Origin: an uncultured Ruminococcus sp.
Lineage (GTDB): Bacteria; Bacillota; Clostridia; Oscillospirales; Ruminococcaceae
Assembly: GCA_946544695.1 (NCBI GenBank)
Contig: CAMNMO010000109.1
Location: 1 to 8,432 of the forward strand
Reading direction: 5' to 3'
Length of the DNA: 8,432 nt
This document shows positions 1-7,571 of the stretch, piece by piece. The notes below the pieces were generated by a model. The model was not told the origin of the DNA and searched no databases. It saw nothing but the letters and a program-made list of their open reading frames with translations. Within the stretch, counting starts at the first letter, position 1. Each line of letters starts with the position of its first letter. Position numbers and translations under genes: made by a program.

Positions 1-682
1 TAGCGGTATCATTTACGCTTTCAAACATATAGGGACCTGTGCCCGGGGTATGGTCCATCAGGTATTCCTCGTTGACAGTGCCGTCATCATTAAAAGCTGC
101 CGCAGAAAGTATGCCTCTCGGCATTACCATCGAGATATCATTCAGCACATTGTAGTAAGGTCTTGAAAGGTGGAAGGAAACGGTGTAGTCATCATCTGCC
201 GTTACCTCTGTAAGCAGCATATCCAGCTGACCGTAGTTGGTGCTTGCACCAAGTATGGGGCGCATGTTATCAAAATAAAGCTTTACTGCCTGTGCGTTGA
301 AGTCTGTGCCGTCATTGAACTTGACGCCCTCACGCAGCTTGAATGTGTATGTCAAGCCGTCCTCCGAGGAACTCCATTCGGTGGCAAGACAGGGCACATA
401 TTCGCCGTCCTTGTACTTTACAAGCGGCTCATAGAAATTGTTTGCATAGTAGGTAGTCTCATATACCATCACCGCCTGACCAAAGCCCATTGAAAAGGGT
501 GCGCTCTGTGCGATGGTTATGGTCTTGCTGCCGCTGTTTTCGCTTTTATTTGCAGCAGCGGGATCTGTACCCGCATTTGCAGTTGTCTTGCTTTCGGACT
601 TGCTGCTGTCATTTGTGCCGCAGCCTGCAAACATTGTCAGCGACATCACCAGTGCCGCTATCATGGATAGGGTTCTTTTCAT
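1..682 (-). CDS. Family 5 extracellular solute-binding lipoprotein (Nik/Dpp/Opp type), 3' part missing
   Basis: Substrate-capturing lipoprotein of the adjoining ABC importer, expected to be tethered to the outer face of the membrane. The frame is open from the ATG at 682 to the window edge, giving 227 residues, less than half the usual length of about 500. Residues 1-20 are a lipoprotein signal (MKRT, hydrophobic core, then MFAG) with the lipidated cysteine at 21. Residues 22-53 form a Ser/Ala/Asn/Lys-rich tether. The family pattern appears at 115-126 (KLREGVKFNDGT) and the hallmark GTGPY at 214-218. The start codon shares one base with the stop of the upstream ATPase (TAATG), and an AAGGAG site at 691-696 lies 8 nt upstream. 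The binding protein is the last component of the importer rather than the first. The ligand cannot be read from this N-terminal part: nickel, a metal-opine complex or a short peptide are all possible. Confidence 0.93.
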   Translation of the reverse strand, partial: MKRTLSMIAALVMSLTMFAGCGTNDSSKSESKTTANAGTDPAAANKSENSGSKTITIAQSAPFSMGFGQAVMVYETTYYANNFYEPLVKYKDGEYVPCLATEWSSSEDGLTYTFKLREGVKFNDGTDFNAQAVKLYFDNMRPILGASTNYGQLDMLLTEVTADDDYTVSFHLSRPYYNVLNDISMVMPRGILSAAAFNDDGTVNEEYLMDHTPGTGPYMFESVNDTA

Positions 683-1500
683 TATAAACTCTCCTTCATA
701 TTTTCCTTTCCCGCTGACTGTTGCTGTCCACGGGAAAGACTATTTAATAAAAGCTGCCGCTTGTATTCGGCTGCCTTTACCAGCTCCTTTGAATAGTCCT
801 CTTTAAAATCAATAAAACTCTGCGGTCTGTCAAGCGTTTCGATGATCCTTCCGCAGCGCATGACATATATCCTGTCAGCCATGAACATGGCAGTATCAAG
901 ATCGTGTGTTATTATGAGAAAACTCAGCCCCAGCTGCTTTTGCAGACCTTTCAGCATGGTCAGTATCTGCCTGCGCAGCGTCACATCAAGTCCGCTGAAG
1001 CTTTCATCAAATATTATGTGGTCGGGTGCTGCCGCCAGCGCACGGGCTATGCACAGCCTTTTCTGCTGTCCGCCCGACAGCTGCGACACTTTGTTTTTAA
1101 GCCTTTCACGGGGAAACTGCACCGCTTCGACAAGTTCGCCAATACGGCTTACCCTGTGGGGCTTATCGAGTTTTATCAGCAGTTTCAGCGGTTCCTCCAA
1201 CAGCTGAAAGGCAGTCTGATGGGGATCAAGGGAACTTGCTGCGTCCTGCATAACAAGCTGCACATTCTTCCTGAGACTGCGCCGTTTGCTGCCGCTGCAC
1301 GAAGTCATATCAGTCTCGCCAAGCATCACCCTGCCGCTGTCGGGCGATTCGATATATGACAGCATTCTTGCAAGTGTGCTTTTTCCGCTGCCGCTCTCAC
1401 CAACGATAACAGTGACAACGCCGTCACCCAGACTGACAGAAACATCATCGACCGCAGTGAAGCTGCCGTATTTTTTTGTTACATTCTCAGCTGTCAGCAT
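682..1500 (-). CDS. ABC importer ATPase, NikE/CntF/OppF type
   Basis: Second ATP-hydrolysing subunit of the importer, cytoplasmic, 272 residues. Walker A is GESGSGKST at 34-42, the Q-loop glutamine is Q85 in VMQDAASSLDP, the signature LSGGQQKR starts at 141, Walker B is HIIFDE at 161-166 with catalytic E166, the D-loop is SGLD at 169-172 and the switch histidine is H199. All ATPase residues are present. The sequence after Walker B reads DESFSGLD rather than the common DEPTSALD; E. coli NikE also departs from that pattern here. Length matches NikE (about 268) and is shorter than OppF (over 300), with no long peptide-type C-terminal extension. The ATG at 1500 overlaps the end of the preceding ATPase gene by 7 nt, with GGGAGGG at 1504-1510 as a close ribosome site. 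Assignment as partner of the neighbouring ATPase is secure; nickel versus metallophore versus dipeptide specificity is not. Confidence 0.93.
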   Translation of the reverse strand: MLTAENVTKKYGSFTAVDDVSVSLGDGVVTVIVGESGSGKSTLARMLSYIESPDSGRVMLGETDMTSCSGSKRRSLRKNVQLVMQDAASSLDPHQTAFQLLEEPLKLLIKLDKPHRVSRIGELVEAVQFPRERLKNKVSQLSGGQQKRLCIARALAAAPDHIIFDESFSGLDVTLRRQILTMLKGLQKQLGLSFLIITHDLDTAMFMADRIYVMRCGRIIETLDRPQSFIDFKEDYSKELVKAAEYKRQLLLNSLSRGQQQSAGKENMKESL

Positions 1501-2276
1501 AAGCCCTCCCGAAACAGCAGACTTGCCTGCGCAAGTTCTTTTGTGTAGGCGTCCTGCGGCGAGCTGAACACTTTTTCGGTGCTGCCGTATTCGGTCACCT
1601 CGCCCTGCCGCATCACTGCGACATTATCACACAGCCTTGCAGCCACGCCGAAATCATGTGTCACTATAATCATGGACATTCCCTCCCTGCGCAGCTTTTC
1701 AAGTTCTGTTAGTATCATATATTCACTGGCAGCATCAACAGCCGTCGTGCATTCATCTGCTATGATGAGTTCGGGCTTTTGAAGTATGGTCACCGCTATC
1801 ATCACACGCTGGAGCATACCGCCCGAAAGTTCGGCGGGATAGCTTTTCAGTATCTTATCCATATCGCTGAGGTTCATGTCCCTGAGTTTGGCATCAAGGC
1901 TTTCATAGAAATCGTTCTTAGCCTTTCTGCTTCTCAGGTCAAAACCCAGTTCTATCTGTCTGCCAAGACGTATCATCGGGGCAAATGCGGTCATGGGATG
2001 CTGCATTATCATGGCTATCTGCCTGCCCCTGTATCCCTCGGGCAGCTTTGCATGACTTCCCAGTATCTCTCTTCCCTTCCAGCTGACACTGCCGCCCACG
2101 CTGAACCTCCTGCGGTCAAGCAGTTTCATTATGCATTTGCTTGTCAGGCTTTTTCCACTGCCGCTTTCACCGATAAGACCCAGTGTCTCACCTCTGCCCA
2201 TCTCAAAGCCTATTCCTTTTACCAGCCGTTCCTTTGAAAAACGTGCTGTTATCTCAAGATCGTTAACTTTCAGCAT
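1494..2276 (-). CDS. ABC importer ATPase, NikD/CntD/DppD type
   Basis: First ATPase subunit of the importer, cytoplasmic, 260 residues from the chosen start. Walker A is GESGSGKS at 36-43, the Q-loop glutamine is Q92 in IMQHPMTAFAP, the signature LSGGMLQR spans 150-157, Walker B ends in D174-E175, and the switch histidine is H207. The LSGGMLQRVMIA stretch and the short length (E. coli NikD is about 254) favour the nickel/opine branch over OppD, which is longer and carries a cysteine-containing C-terminal domain. Residue 176 is Cys where the family normally has Pro (ADECTT instead of ADEPTT). The frame stays open upstream to 2345, but that extension overlaps the permease gene by 68 nt. The ATG at 2276 has GGGGAGGA at 2282-2289 with good spacing and starts the protein at the usual MLKVNDLEI, so it is preferred. 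The preceding permease stops one base upstream. Confidence 0.93.
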   Translation of the reverse strand: MLKVNDLEITARFSKERLVKGIGFEMGRGETLGLIGESGSGKSLTSKCIMKLLDRRRFSVGGSVSWKGREILGSHAKLPEGYRGRQIAMIMQHPMTAFAPMIRLGRQIELGFDLRSRKAKNDFYESLDAKLRDMNLSDMDKILKSYPAELSGGMLQRVMIAVTILQKPELIIADECTTAVDAASEYMILTELEKLRREGMSMIIVTHDFGVAARLCDNVAVMRQGEVTEYGSTEKVFSSPQDAYTKELAQASLLFREGLC

Positions 2277-2277
2277 A

Positions 2278-3096
2278 TCAGTCCTCCCCGGGGTCACATA
2301 TATCACGCAGCGCTTCACCGAAAAGATTGAAGCCTGCCGCTGCAAACAGTATACATAGTCCGGGATACGCTATGAGTTCGGGGTGGCTGAATATCAGCTT
2401 GTTAGCACCCACCAGCATAGCGCCCCATTCTGCCGCACCTGCTTCAAGCCCCAGTCCCAGAAAAGCATAACCCGATATCATTATTATCACGCCTGAAAGA
2501 CCGGTGCTGTACAGCACCAGCAGGTGCGGGAAAATGTTCGGTATTATATGCCTGAGTATGATGCGCAGTTCACTGCAGCCCGACATGCGGCAGGTCACTA
2601 TATACGGCTTGTTTTTTTCACGCAGCACATAAGTGCGCACCACCTGCGCATTCCAGACCCACATGGCTATAACTATCGAGATGATTATGCTGAATGCCTT
2701 TGATTCAAACAGACCCACCAGTGTCATAGCCACAAGAAAAGGCGGCAGCGCCATGAATATGTTCGAGAGTATGACGAATATCCTGTCTGCTATACCGCCT
2801 GTATAGGCACAGAATGTGGCAAGCAGCACGCTTATTGCTGCTATGGCGCCGATGGCGGGCAGCGATATGGACATTGACACCCTCGCTGCAAAGATAAGCC
2901 TTGAAAGTATACATCTGCCCATCTCGTCTGTGCCCAGCGGATACTGTTCACAAGGCGCTGCAAGCTTATGCAGGATATCTATCTTGTTCGGGTCATTTGG
3001 GGCAAAGCAGGGGGCTGCCGCCATGACGGTAAGCACGGTAAGCATCATCAGCATACCGACCACAGCCTGTGGTCTATGCAGCAGTTTTTTCAGCAT
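2278..3096 (-). CDS. ABC importer permease, NikC/CntC/DppC type
   Basis: Inner-membrane channel subunit of the importer, 272 residues. An N-terminal membrane anchor (about 11-30) precedes a short external segment with the family motif PLGTDEMGR at 53-61, then about five more hydrophobic helices. The cytoplasmic coupling loop that contacts the ATPases (EAA-type, about 155-190) contains CRMSGCSELRIILRHIIPN, with the conserved glycine at 173. FLGLGLEAGAAEWGAML (212-228) and the C-terminal FGEALRDICDP are typical of NikC/DppC proteins, as is the length (E. coli NikC about 277). It has eight cysteines, including C49 and C62 flanking the PLGTDEMGR motif, which is more than usual for this family. 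Its start overlaps the end of the other permease gene by 23 nt and uses AAGGAGGG at 3102-3109. It should pair with that permease to form the pore. Confidence 0.94.
   Translation of the reverse strand: MLKKLLHRPQAVVGMLMMLTVLTVMAAAPCFAPNDPNKIDILHKLAAPCEQYPLGTDEMGRCILSRLIFAARVSMSISLPAIGAIAAISVLLATFCAYTGGIADRIFVILSNIFMALPPFLVAMTLVGLFESKAFSIIISIVIAMWVWNAQVVRTYVLREKNKPYIVTCRMSGCSELRIILRHIIPNIFPHLLVLYSTGLSGVIIMISGYAFLGLGLEAGAAEWGAMLVGANKLIFSHPELIAYPGLCILFAAAGFNLFGEALRDICDPGED
2282..2289 (-). promoter_or_regulatory. Ribosome site fixing the start of the NikD-type ATPase
   Basis: GGGGAGGA on the minus strand, inside the final Pro-Gly-Glu-Asp codons of the permease gene, with 6 nt between GGAGG and the ATG at 2276. 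It supports the short 260-residue product over the 283-residue frame that begins at 2345. Confidence 0.75.
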
Positions 3097-4027
3097 AAGC
3101 GCCCTCCTTTGATCTTCGTGTGGGGTCGATCAGAGTGTTTACAACTTCCGCCAGAAAAATGACTGCAACGAATATGGCTGCTATCACAAGCACGCAGGCG
3201 TTCACAGTCACAGTGTCCCGTGAACTCAGCGCCGTTACAAGCATCGAACCCACACCAGGTATGGAGAAAACAAATTCTATCATGGCACTGCCCGCAATGG
3301 TAAAGCCGAAACTCTGCCCTAAAAGTGTTATCAGCGGCGGCAGTGCGAACCTGTTGACCATGCCTGCTATGCGTGCCTCGGAAATGCCCCTTGCCCTGGC
3401 ATACAGCACAAAATCACTGTTGTAGCCCTCTATCAGCGAGGAACGGAACACACGTATATTCGCTGCCGCTGTGGGTATCGCTATGGCAAGTGAGGGCAGC
3501 ACCAGGTCTTTCAGGCTGTCAGCACCCATTATGCTGAACAGCGGGATATTCACCGCAAACACTATCATCAGCATGAAGCCTATCCAGTAATTCGGTACAG
3601 ACATGCAGACTATCCCGAAAAGGTAGACTGTCTTGTCGGCAAAGCCGCCTCTGCGTGCCGCTGACAGCACACCGAGCGGTATGCTCAGCAGTGCGGTGAA
3701 CACCAGTGACATCAATGCCATAGCGAATGTGGGTCGCATTGAAGCGGATAGTTCCTCGATAATGGGCTTGCCTGTGTTGTAGGAATCACCGAAATCACCC
3801 CTGACCGCATTGCCAAGCCAGTTTATGTACTGACTTGCAAAGGGTCTGTCAAGCCCAAGTTCATGGCGGACCTCAGTGATCTGTTCGTCGGTGGGGCGGG
3901 TGTATCTGCGCACCGCCAGCGCCTGTGCAGCATCAACGGGCGAAAGGCTTGTGTAGAAGAATGTCAGCAGTGTCACACCGAACATGACAACTGCCAGCAT
4001 CAGCAGTCTTGACAGGATATGCTTCAT
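3074..4027 (-). CDS. ABC importer permease, NikB/CntB/DppB type
   Basis: Inner-membrane channel subunit, 317 residues from the ATG at 4027. Residues 9-27 are the first membrane helix. The external region carries the family pattern LGLDRPFASQYINWLGNAVRGDFGDSY, split over about 57-83. Further helices follow, with the ATPase coupling loop around 196-231 (YARARGISEARI, then ALPPLIT). EFVFSIPGVG at 251-260 and LIDPTRR near 299-305 are standard for the family. Length fits NikB (about 314). Two ATGs are adjacent, at 4030 and 4027. The AGGAGG at 4032-4037 leaves only 1 nt before the first but 4 nt before the second, so 4027 is chosen; the difference is a single Met. Either way the start overlaps the TGA of the upstream half-transporter. 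The 11-residue tail after DPTRRS supplies the ribosome site of the next gene. Confidence 0.94.
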   Translation of the reverse strand: MKHILSRLLMLAVVMFGVTLLTFFYTSLSPVDAAQALAVRRYTRPTDEQITEVRHELGLDRPFASQYINWLGNAVRGDFGDSYNTGKPIIEELSASMRPTFAMALMSLVFTALLSIPLGVLSAARRGGFADKTVYLFGIVCMSVPNYWIGFMLMIVFAVNIPLFSIMGADSLKDLVLPSLAIAIPTAAANIRVFRSSLIEGYNSDFVLYARARGISEARIAGMVNRFALPPLITLLGQSFGFTIAGSAMIEFVFSIPGVGSMLVTALSSRDTVTVNACVLVIAAIFVAVIFLAEVVNTLIDPTRRSKEGAYAEKTAA

Positions 4028-5772
4028 CATGCCTCCTGCCCGGCTATGTGCCAGTTTTCTGCCTTTTCACGCTGGCTGATGAAACGTGAGTAAATACCTT
4101 CCTGCTTTACCAGTTCGCTGTGCTTTCCCTGCTGTACTATGTGTCCGCTGTCCAGCACAAGTATATTGTCAGCTTTGCGGACTGTTTTAAGCCTGTGTGC
4201 TATCATGATAATGGTCTTGTTCTCCATAAGTGCTTCGATGGCTGACTGGAGCCTGTCCTCGTTTTCGGGGTCAACGTTGGCAGTGGCTTCATCGAGGATA
4301 ATGATGGGTGAATCCTTCAGTATCGCCCTTGCGATGGAGATCCGCTGCCTTTCACCGCCCGAAAGCGATGCGCCGCCTTCTTCAAGCACTGTATCGTAAC
4401 CGTCGGGCAGCTGCATGATGAAATCGTGGCAGCAAGCCTTCTTTGCAGCTTCGACCACCTGTTCGTGTGTGGCTTCGGGGTGTCCGAATTTTATGTTGTT
4501 CTCCACCGTATCGCTGAACAGGTAAACGTTCTGGAATACCATGCTGATGTTGTTCATCAGGCTGTCCAGGGTGAAGTCACGGACATCATTGCCGCCTATC
4601 GTCACGCTGCCGCCCTTAACGTCCCAGAAGCGGGCGATAAGGCTGCACAGTGTGGTCTTGCCCGAACCCGAAGGTCCGACTATGGCAGTGGTGGTCTTTT
4701 CCTTTATATCAAAGGAAACATGGTCAAGTATCTTTCTTTCGCCGTAGGAGAAATCAACGTCCCTGAATGAGATATCGCAGTTTTTCGGAACAATGTCCCT
4801 GCCGCCCTCGTCCATGACAGGCACGTTGTCGGTCTCGTTAGCCTTGTCGATGGAACTTTCTGCGATACGCAGAGTGGCAATACTGATGCCTGCGCTTTTC
4901 ATCTGTTCAAACACCATGAATGCTGCCACGAACATCATCACCGCATTTGCAAGTTCCATAGAACCGTTCTTGTAAAGCACCGCTGTTACTATCATGATGA
5001 TGACAGCAAACAGGTTGAGAACTATCTGCTGGAATATCTGGTAAGGGGTCATCTGCTTTTCGATGGCAAGGTTCTTGGTGCAGCTTTCCTCGATGGCTGC
5101 ACTGACATGGCTGTTGGTCTTTTCGCCCAGATGGAAACTCTTGATAACGCTTATGCCCTGTACTGCTTCAAGCACCTTTTCCACCAGTGTCTCCTGTGCA
5201 CGCTGTCTTTCGGGGGCGCCTTTGCGGGAATGCTTTTCCTGCAAAGAGGTCGTCCAGATAAATGCAGCCATACCCACGAAAACTATCAGCCCGATGCGCC
5301 AGTCGAAAAGCAGCACGGAAAGTGCGAACACCACTGAGTTTATAAAACCGCCCAGCACCGTGACAAGTACGACGGGCGCTGTGTTTTCCACATCAGTCAG
5401 GGTGGTGGTGGTTATGGCTGTCATCTGACCAAGATTGTTCTTGTTGAAATGACCCATAGGCACACTTCTCAGCTTGCTGCCTATGGAGATGCGCTTGTTG
5501 GCAACCATGAAATAGCCCGCATGCACCCTTTGCAGCTGCGAATAGGTGTTGAGTATTATGCGCCCTATGATGCTGACTGCCATTATGCCGAAAGCATACA
5601 GCGCAGTCAGTTTTGAAGTTTCACCGCTTGTCAGCGCCTTGAGTATCACAAACACTGCACCGAACTGAAAAGCATAGAACACCGAGTGCAGCAGTGCCAG
5701 TACGATGGACTTTTTGATATTGCCCTGTTCGCTGCCTGCAAAATCCCAGATCTTTCTGAATGCGCTTATCAT
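4027..5772 (-). CDS. Half-size ABC transporter, exporter fold (permease fused to ATPase), second of pair
   Basis: Membrane pump subunit of 581 residues. The N-terminal transmembrane domain has about six helices (near 22-45, 56-76, 132-152, 155-175, 244-266 and 271-290). The ATPase domain starts near 335: Walker A GPSGSGKTT 366-374, Q-loop Q414, signature LSGGERQR 470-477, Walker B IIILDE with catalytic E495, D-loop ANVDPENE and switch histidine H526. All catalytic residues are intact. It almost certainly pairs with the 581-residue protein encoded immediately upstream. This fold usually exports drugs, lipids or peptides, but YbtPQ and IrtAB show that it can also import metal-siderophores; direction cannot be read here. 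No C39 peptidase domain is present. The frame is open to 5811, but the ATG at 5772 follows GGGAGGTG (5780-5787) and shares one base with the upstream stop (TAATG), so it is the preferred start. Confidence 0.92.
   Translation of the reverse strand: MISAFRKIWDFAGSEQGNIKKSIVLALLHSVFYAFQFGAVFVILKALTSGETSKLTALYAFGIMAVSIIGRIILNTYSQLQRVHAGYFMVANKRISIGSKLRSVPMGHFNKNNLGQMTAITTTTLTDVENTAPVVLVTVLGGFINSVVFALSVLLFDWRIGLIVFVGMAAFIWTTSLQEKHSRKGAPERQRAQETLVEKVLEAVQGISVIKSFHLGEKTNSHVSAAIEESCTKNLAIEKQMTPYQIFQQIVLNLFAVIIMIVTAVLYKNGSMELANAVMMFVAAFMVFEQMKSAGISIATLRIAESSIDKANETDNVPVMDEGGRDIVPKNCDISFRDVDFSYGERKILDHVSFDIKEKTTTAIVGPSGSGKTTLCSLIARFWDVKGGSVTIGGNDVRDFTLDSLMNNISMVFQNVYLFSDTVENNIKFGHPEATHEQVVEAAKKACCHDFIMQLPDGYDTVLEEGGASLSGGERQRISIARAILKDSPIIILDEATANVDPENEDRLQSAIEALMENKTIIMIAHRLKTVRKADNILVLDSGHIVQQGKHSELVKQEGIYSRFISQREKAENWHIAGQEA
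4032..4037 (-). promoter_or_regulatory. Ribosome site that separates two adjacent permease starts
   Basis: AGGAGG on the minus strand is 1 nt from the ATG at 4030 and 4 nt from the ATG at 4027. Only the second has workable, though short, spacing. The site lies in the Gln-Glu-Ala codons that end the upstream half-transporter gene. Confidence 0.65.
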
Positions 5773-7517
5773 TATGCCGCACCTCCCTTTGTGCCTGTGT
5801 GTGCCGCCCACATATCACGGTACAGCCCACATTCTTTAAGCAGACTTTCATGCGTGCCCTGTGCGGCAACACTGCCGTTATCCATAACTACTATGTTGTC
5901 AGCATCAGTGATGGTCGAAAGCCTGTGTGCTATCACGATGACAGTCTTGCCACGTACAAGCTTTGCCATTGCAGCCTGTATAATGGCTTCGTTTTCGGGG
6001 TCGATATAAGCGGTGGCTTCATCGAGGATAACGATTGGCGCATCTTTCAGCATTGCCCTTGCTATGGCTATACGCTGTCTTTCGCCGCCCGAAAGATGTC
6101 CGCCTGCGCTGCCCACGATCGTCTGATAGCCCTTGTCAAGTCCTCTGATGAACTCGTCGCAGCCCGCTGCCTTAGCCGCCGCCATAACTTCTTCGTCGGT
6201 CGCACCCGCCTTGCCCATGCGGATATTCTCCATTACAGTGTCATCAAACAAGAAGTTGTTCTGTTCAACATAAGCTATCCTGTCAGCCTGAACGTCAAGC
6301 GGGATATCACGGACATTCTGCCCGCCCATTATGAGTTTGCCGTCAGTGACGTCCCGGAAACCTGCCACAAGCTTTGCAACGGTGGATTTGCCGCTGCCCG
6401 AATGACCTACCAGTGCGGTGACTTTGCCTTCGGGTATGGTAAGGTTTATGCCGCTGAGGGCTTTCTTTTCACCGTCATAGCTGAAGGTGACGTTTCTGAA
6501 TTCAACGCTGCTGCCCTTCACGGAAGAAGCTTTGTTGGTGCGCTCGATCTCAGGGCTTTCCAGCACCTCTTTGATCTGACCCATAACAGTGCCCACACGG
6601 GCGATATTGTCAGTGTAATTCATGGCAGCTATCAGCGGTTCAAGCAGACCGAGCGACAGTACGATGACAGTTACAAAACCGCTTGCGGTAAGGCTGCCCG
6701 AAGCATAGAACAGAAAACCGAAAGGCAGTACAGTCAGCAGTACGGAAGGAGTTATCGCATTGTAAGCCGACATTGCCCACTGTGCGCTCTTCATCCAGCC
6801 ATAGAAGAACGATGCGTTCTCATTGACAGCTTCGGTGTACTTGCCGTAGGAATTCTCGCTCTGGCTGAATGCCTTTATTACCTCGATGCCGCTCATGTAT
6901 TCAACTATGGCGTTTGTCATTCTGCCGCCTATCTCCACCGACTTGCCGTAATTCTCGCCGTAGCTTTTCATGGTGGTACTCATGACACCCATGCCGACAG
7001 GTATGGTTATCAGCGATATCAGCGCAAGGCGCCAGTCCAGTGTGAACAGGTAAATAAGCATCAGCACGGGTGCCAGCACATTTGCAGTCATCTCTGGCAG
7101 CAGATGCGCCAGCGGCACCTCGATACCCTCAACACGGTCAACTATAACGTCTTTGTAATGACCCGAGGGCGACTCGGTTATCACGCCCATAGGCATGCGT
7201 GTCAGCTTTGTTATCAGCTTCTGCCTTATCTCCTTCATGGTAAGATAAGTGGCTGTGTGCGAAACACTTGTGGATATGCCCGTGAATACGCCCTTGCAGA
7301 TGTACCCCGCTGCGGCGATAATGCACCACAGCACATAGAACGAGATATCCTTATCCTCACCGCCTATCATCGCCGTGACCATTTCCGCCACCGCCAGATA
7401 AGGCACCATGCCCGATACTACCGCTATGACCGCCAGCACCACCGAGCAGATATATTTGCCCTTGTAGGCGGCCGCCTGTTCCATTATAAGTGATATGGGC
7501 GAACTCTTTTTCTCCAT
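5772..7517 (-). CDS. Half-size ABC transporter, exporter fold (permease fused to ATPase), first of pair
   Basis: Membrane pump subunit of 581 residues, the same length as its downstream partner but clearly diverged from it. The transmembrane domain (about 1-310) has helices near 21-43, 58-80, 137-158, 161-182, 250-272 and 278-300. The ATPase domain starts near 338: Walker A GHSGSGKST 371-379, Q-loop Q419, signature LSGGERQR 475-482, Walker B IVILDE with catalytic E500, D-loop AYIDPENE and switch histidine H531. As both partners keep the catalytic Glu and the signature, a heterodimer would have two working ATP sites, unlike BmrCD or TM287/288, which have one degenerate site. The ATG at 7517 has AGAGGTG at 7525-7531 as ribosome site. 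It follows the TetR gene after 84 nt, the only real intercistronic gap in the operon. Paired half-transporters beside a TetR gene are common in clostridia; the substrate is unknown. Confidence 0.93.
   Translation of the reverse strand: MEKKSSPISLIMEQAAAYKGKYICSVVLAVIAVVSGMVPYLAVAEMVTAMIGGEDKDISFYVLWCIIAAAGYICKGVFTGISTSVSHTATYLTMKEIRQKLITKLTRMPMGVITESPSGHYKDVIVDRVEGIEVPLAHLLPEMTANVLAPVLMLIYLFTLDWRLALISLITIPVGMGVMSTTMKSYGENYGKSVEIGGRMTNAIVEYMSGIEVIKAFSQSENSYGKYTEAVNENASFFYGWMKSAQWAMSAYNAITPSVLLTVLPFGFLFYASGSLTASGFVTVIVLSLGLLEPLIAAMNYTDNIARVGTVMGQIKEVLESPEIERTNKASSVKGSSVEFRNVTFSYDGEKKALSGINLTIPEGKVTALVGHSGSGKSTVAKLVAGFRDVTDGKLIMGGQNVRDIPLDVQADRIAYVEQNNFLFDDTVMENIRMGKAGATDEEVMAAAKAAGCDEFIRGLDKGYQTIVGSAGGHLSGGERQRIAIARAMLKDAPIVILDEATAYIDPENEAIIQAAMAKLVRGKTVIVIAHRLSTITDADNIVVMDNGSVAAQGTHESLLKECGLYRDMWAAHTGTKGGAA
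5780..5787 (-). promoter_or_regulatory. Ribosome site fixing the start of the second half-transporter
   Basis: GGGAGGTG on the minus strand lies within the last codons (Lys-Gly-Gly-Ala-Ala-stop) of the first half-transporter gene, 9 nt from GGAGG to the ATG at 5772. It supports that start over the open-frame ATG at 5811, which would add 13 unlikely residues overlapping the upstream gene. Confidence 0.75.
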
Positions 7518-7539
7518 AGGAAAACACCTCTTTGTAAAT

Positions 7540-7555
7540 GTTAGTCTGCACTAAC
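7540..7555. promoter_or_regulatory. Dyad between TetR and first pump gene, possible operator
   Basis: Perfect 6-bp arms, GTTAGT and ACTAAC, separated by 4 nt. The site lies between the hairpin and the ribosome site of the first half-transporter gene. Its sequence is unrelated to the 22-bp palindrome upstream of the TetR gene. It may be a binding site for the same or another regulator. No strong promoter accompanies it: the nearest -10-like string is TAACAT, with no matching -35. Confidence 0.45.
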
Positions 7556-7571
7556 TTTCTCTCATATTTAT

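Noticed and set aside
170..493. Plus-strand open frame of 107 codons near the left edge
   Set aside because: It is antisense to the binding-protein gene, whose frame carries a lipoprotein signal and family motifs. It has no domain of its own.
2277..2345. N-terminal extension of the NikD-type ATPase
   Set aside because: The extra residues lie inside the permease gene, resemble nothing in ATPases of this family, and the ATG at 2276 has a good ribosome site.
5760..7493. Long open frame of 577 codons on the plus strand
   Set aside because: It is almost entirely antisense to the first half-transporter gene. The translation is rich in His, Cys and Tyr, has no recognisable domain and has no ribosome site, as expected of a shadow of a codon-biased gene.
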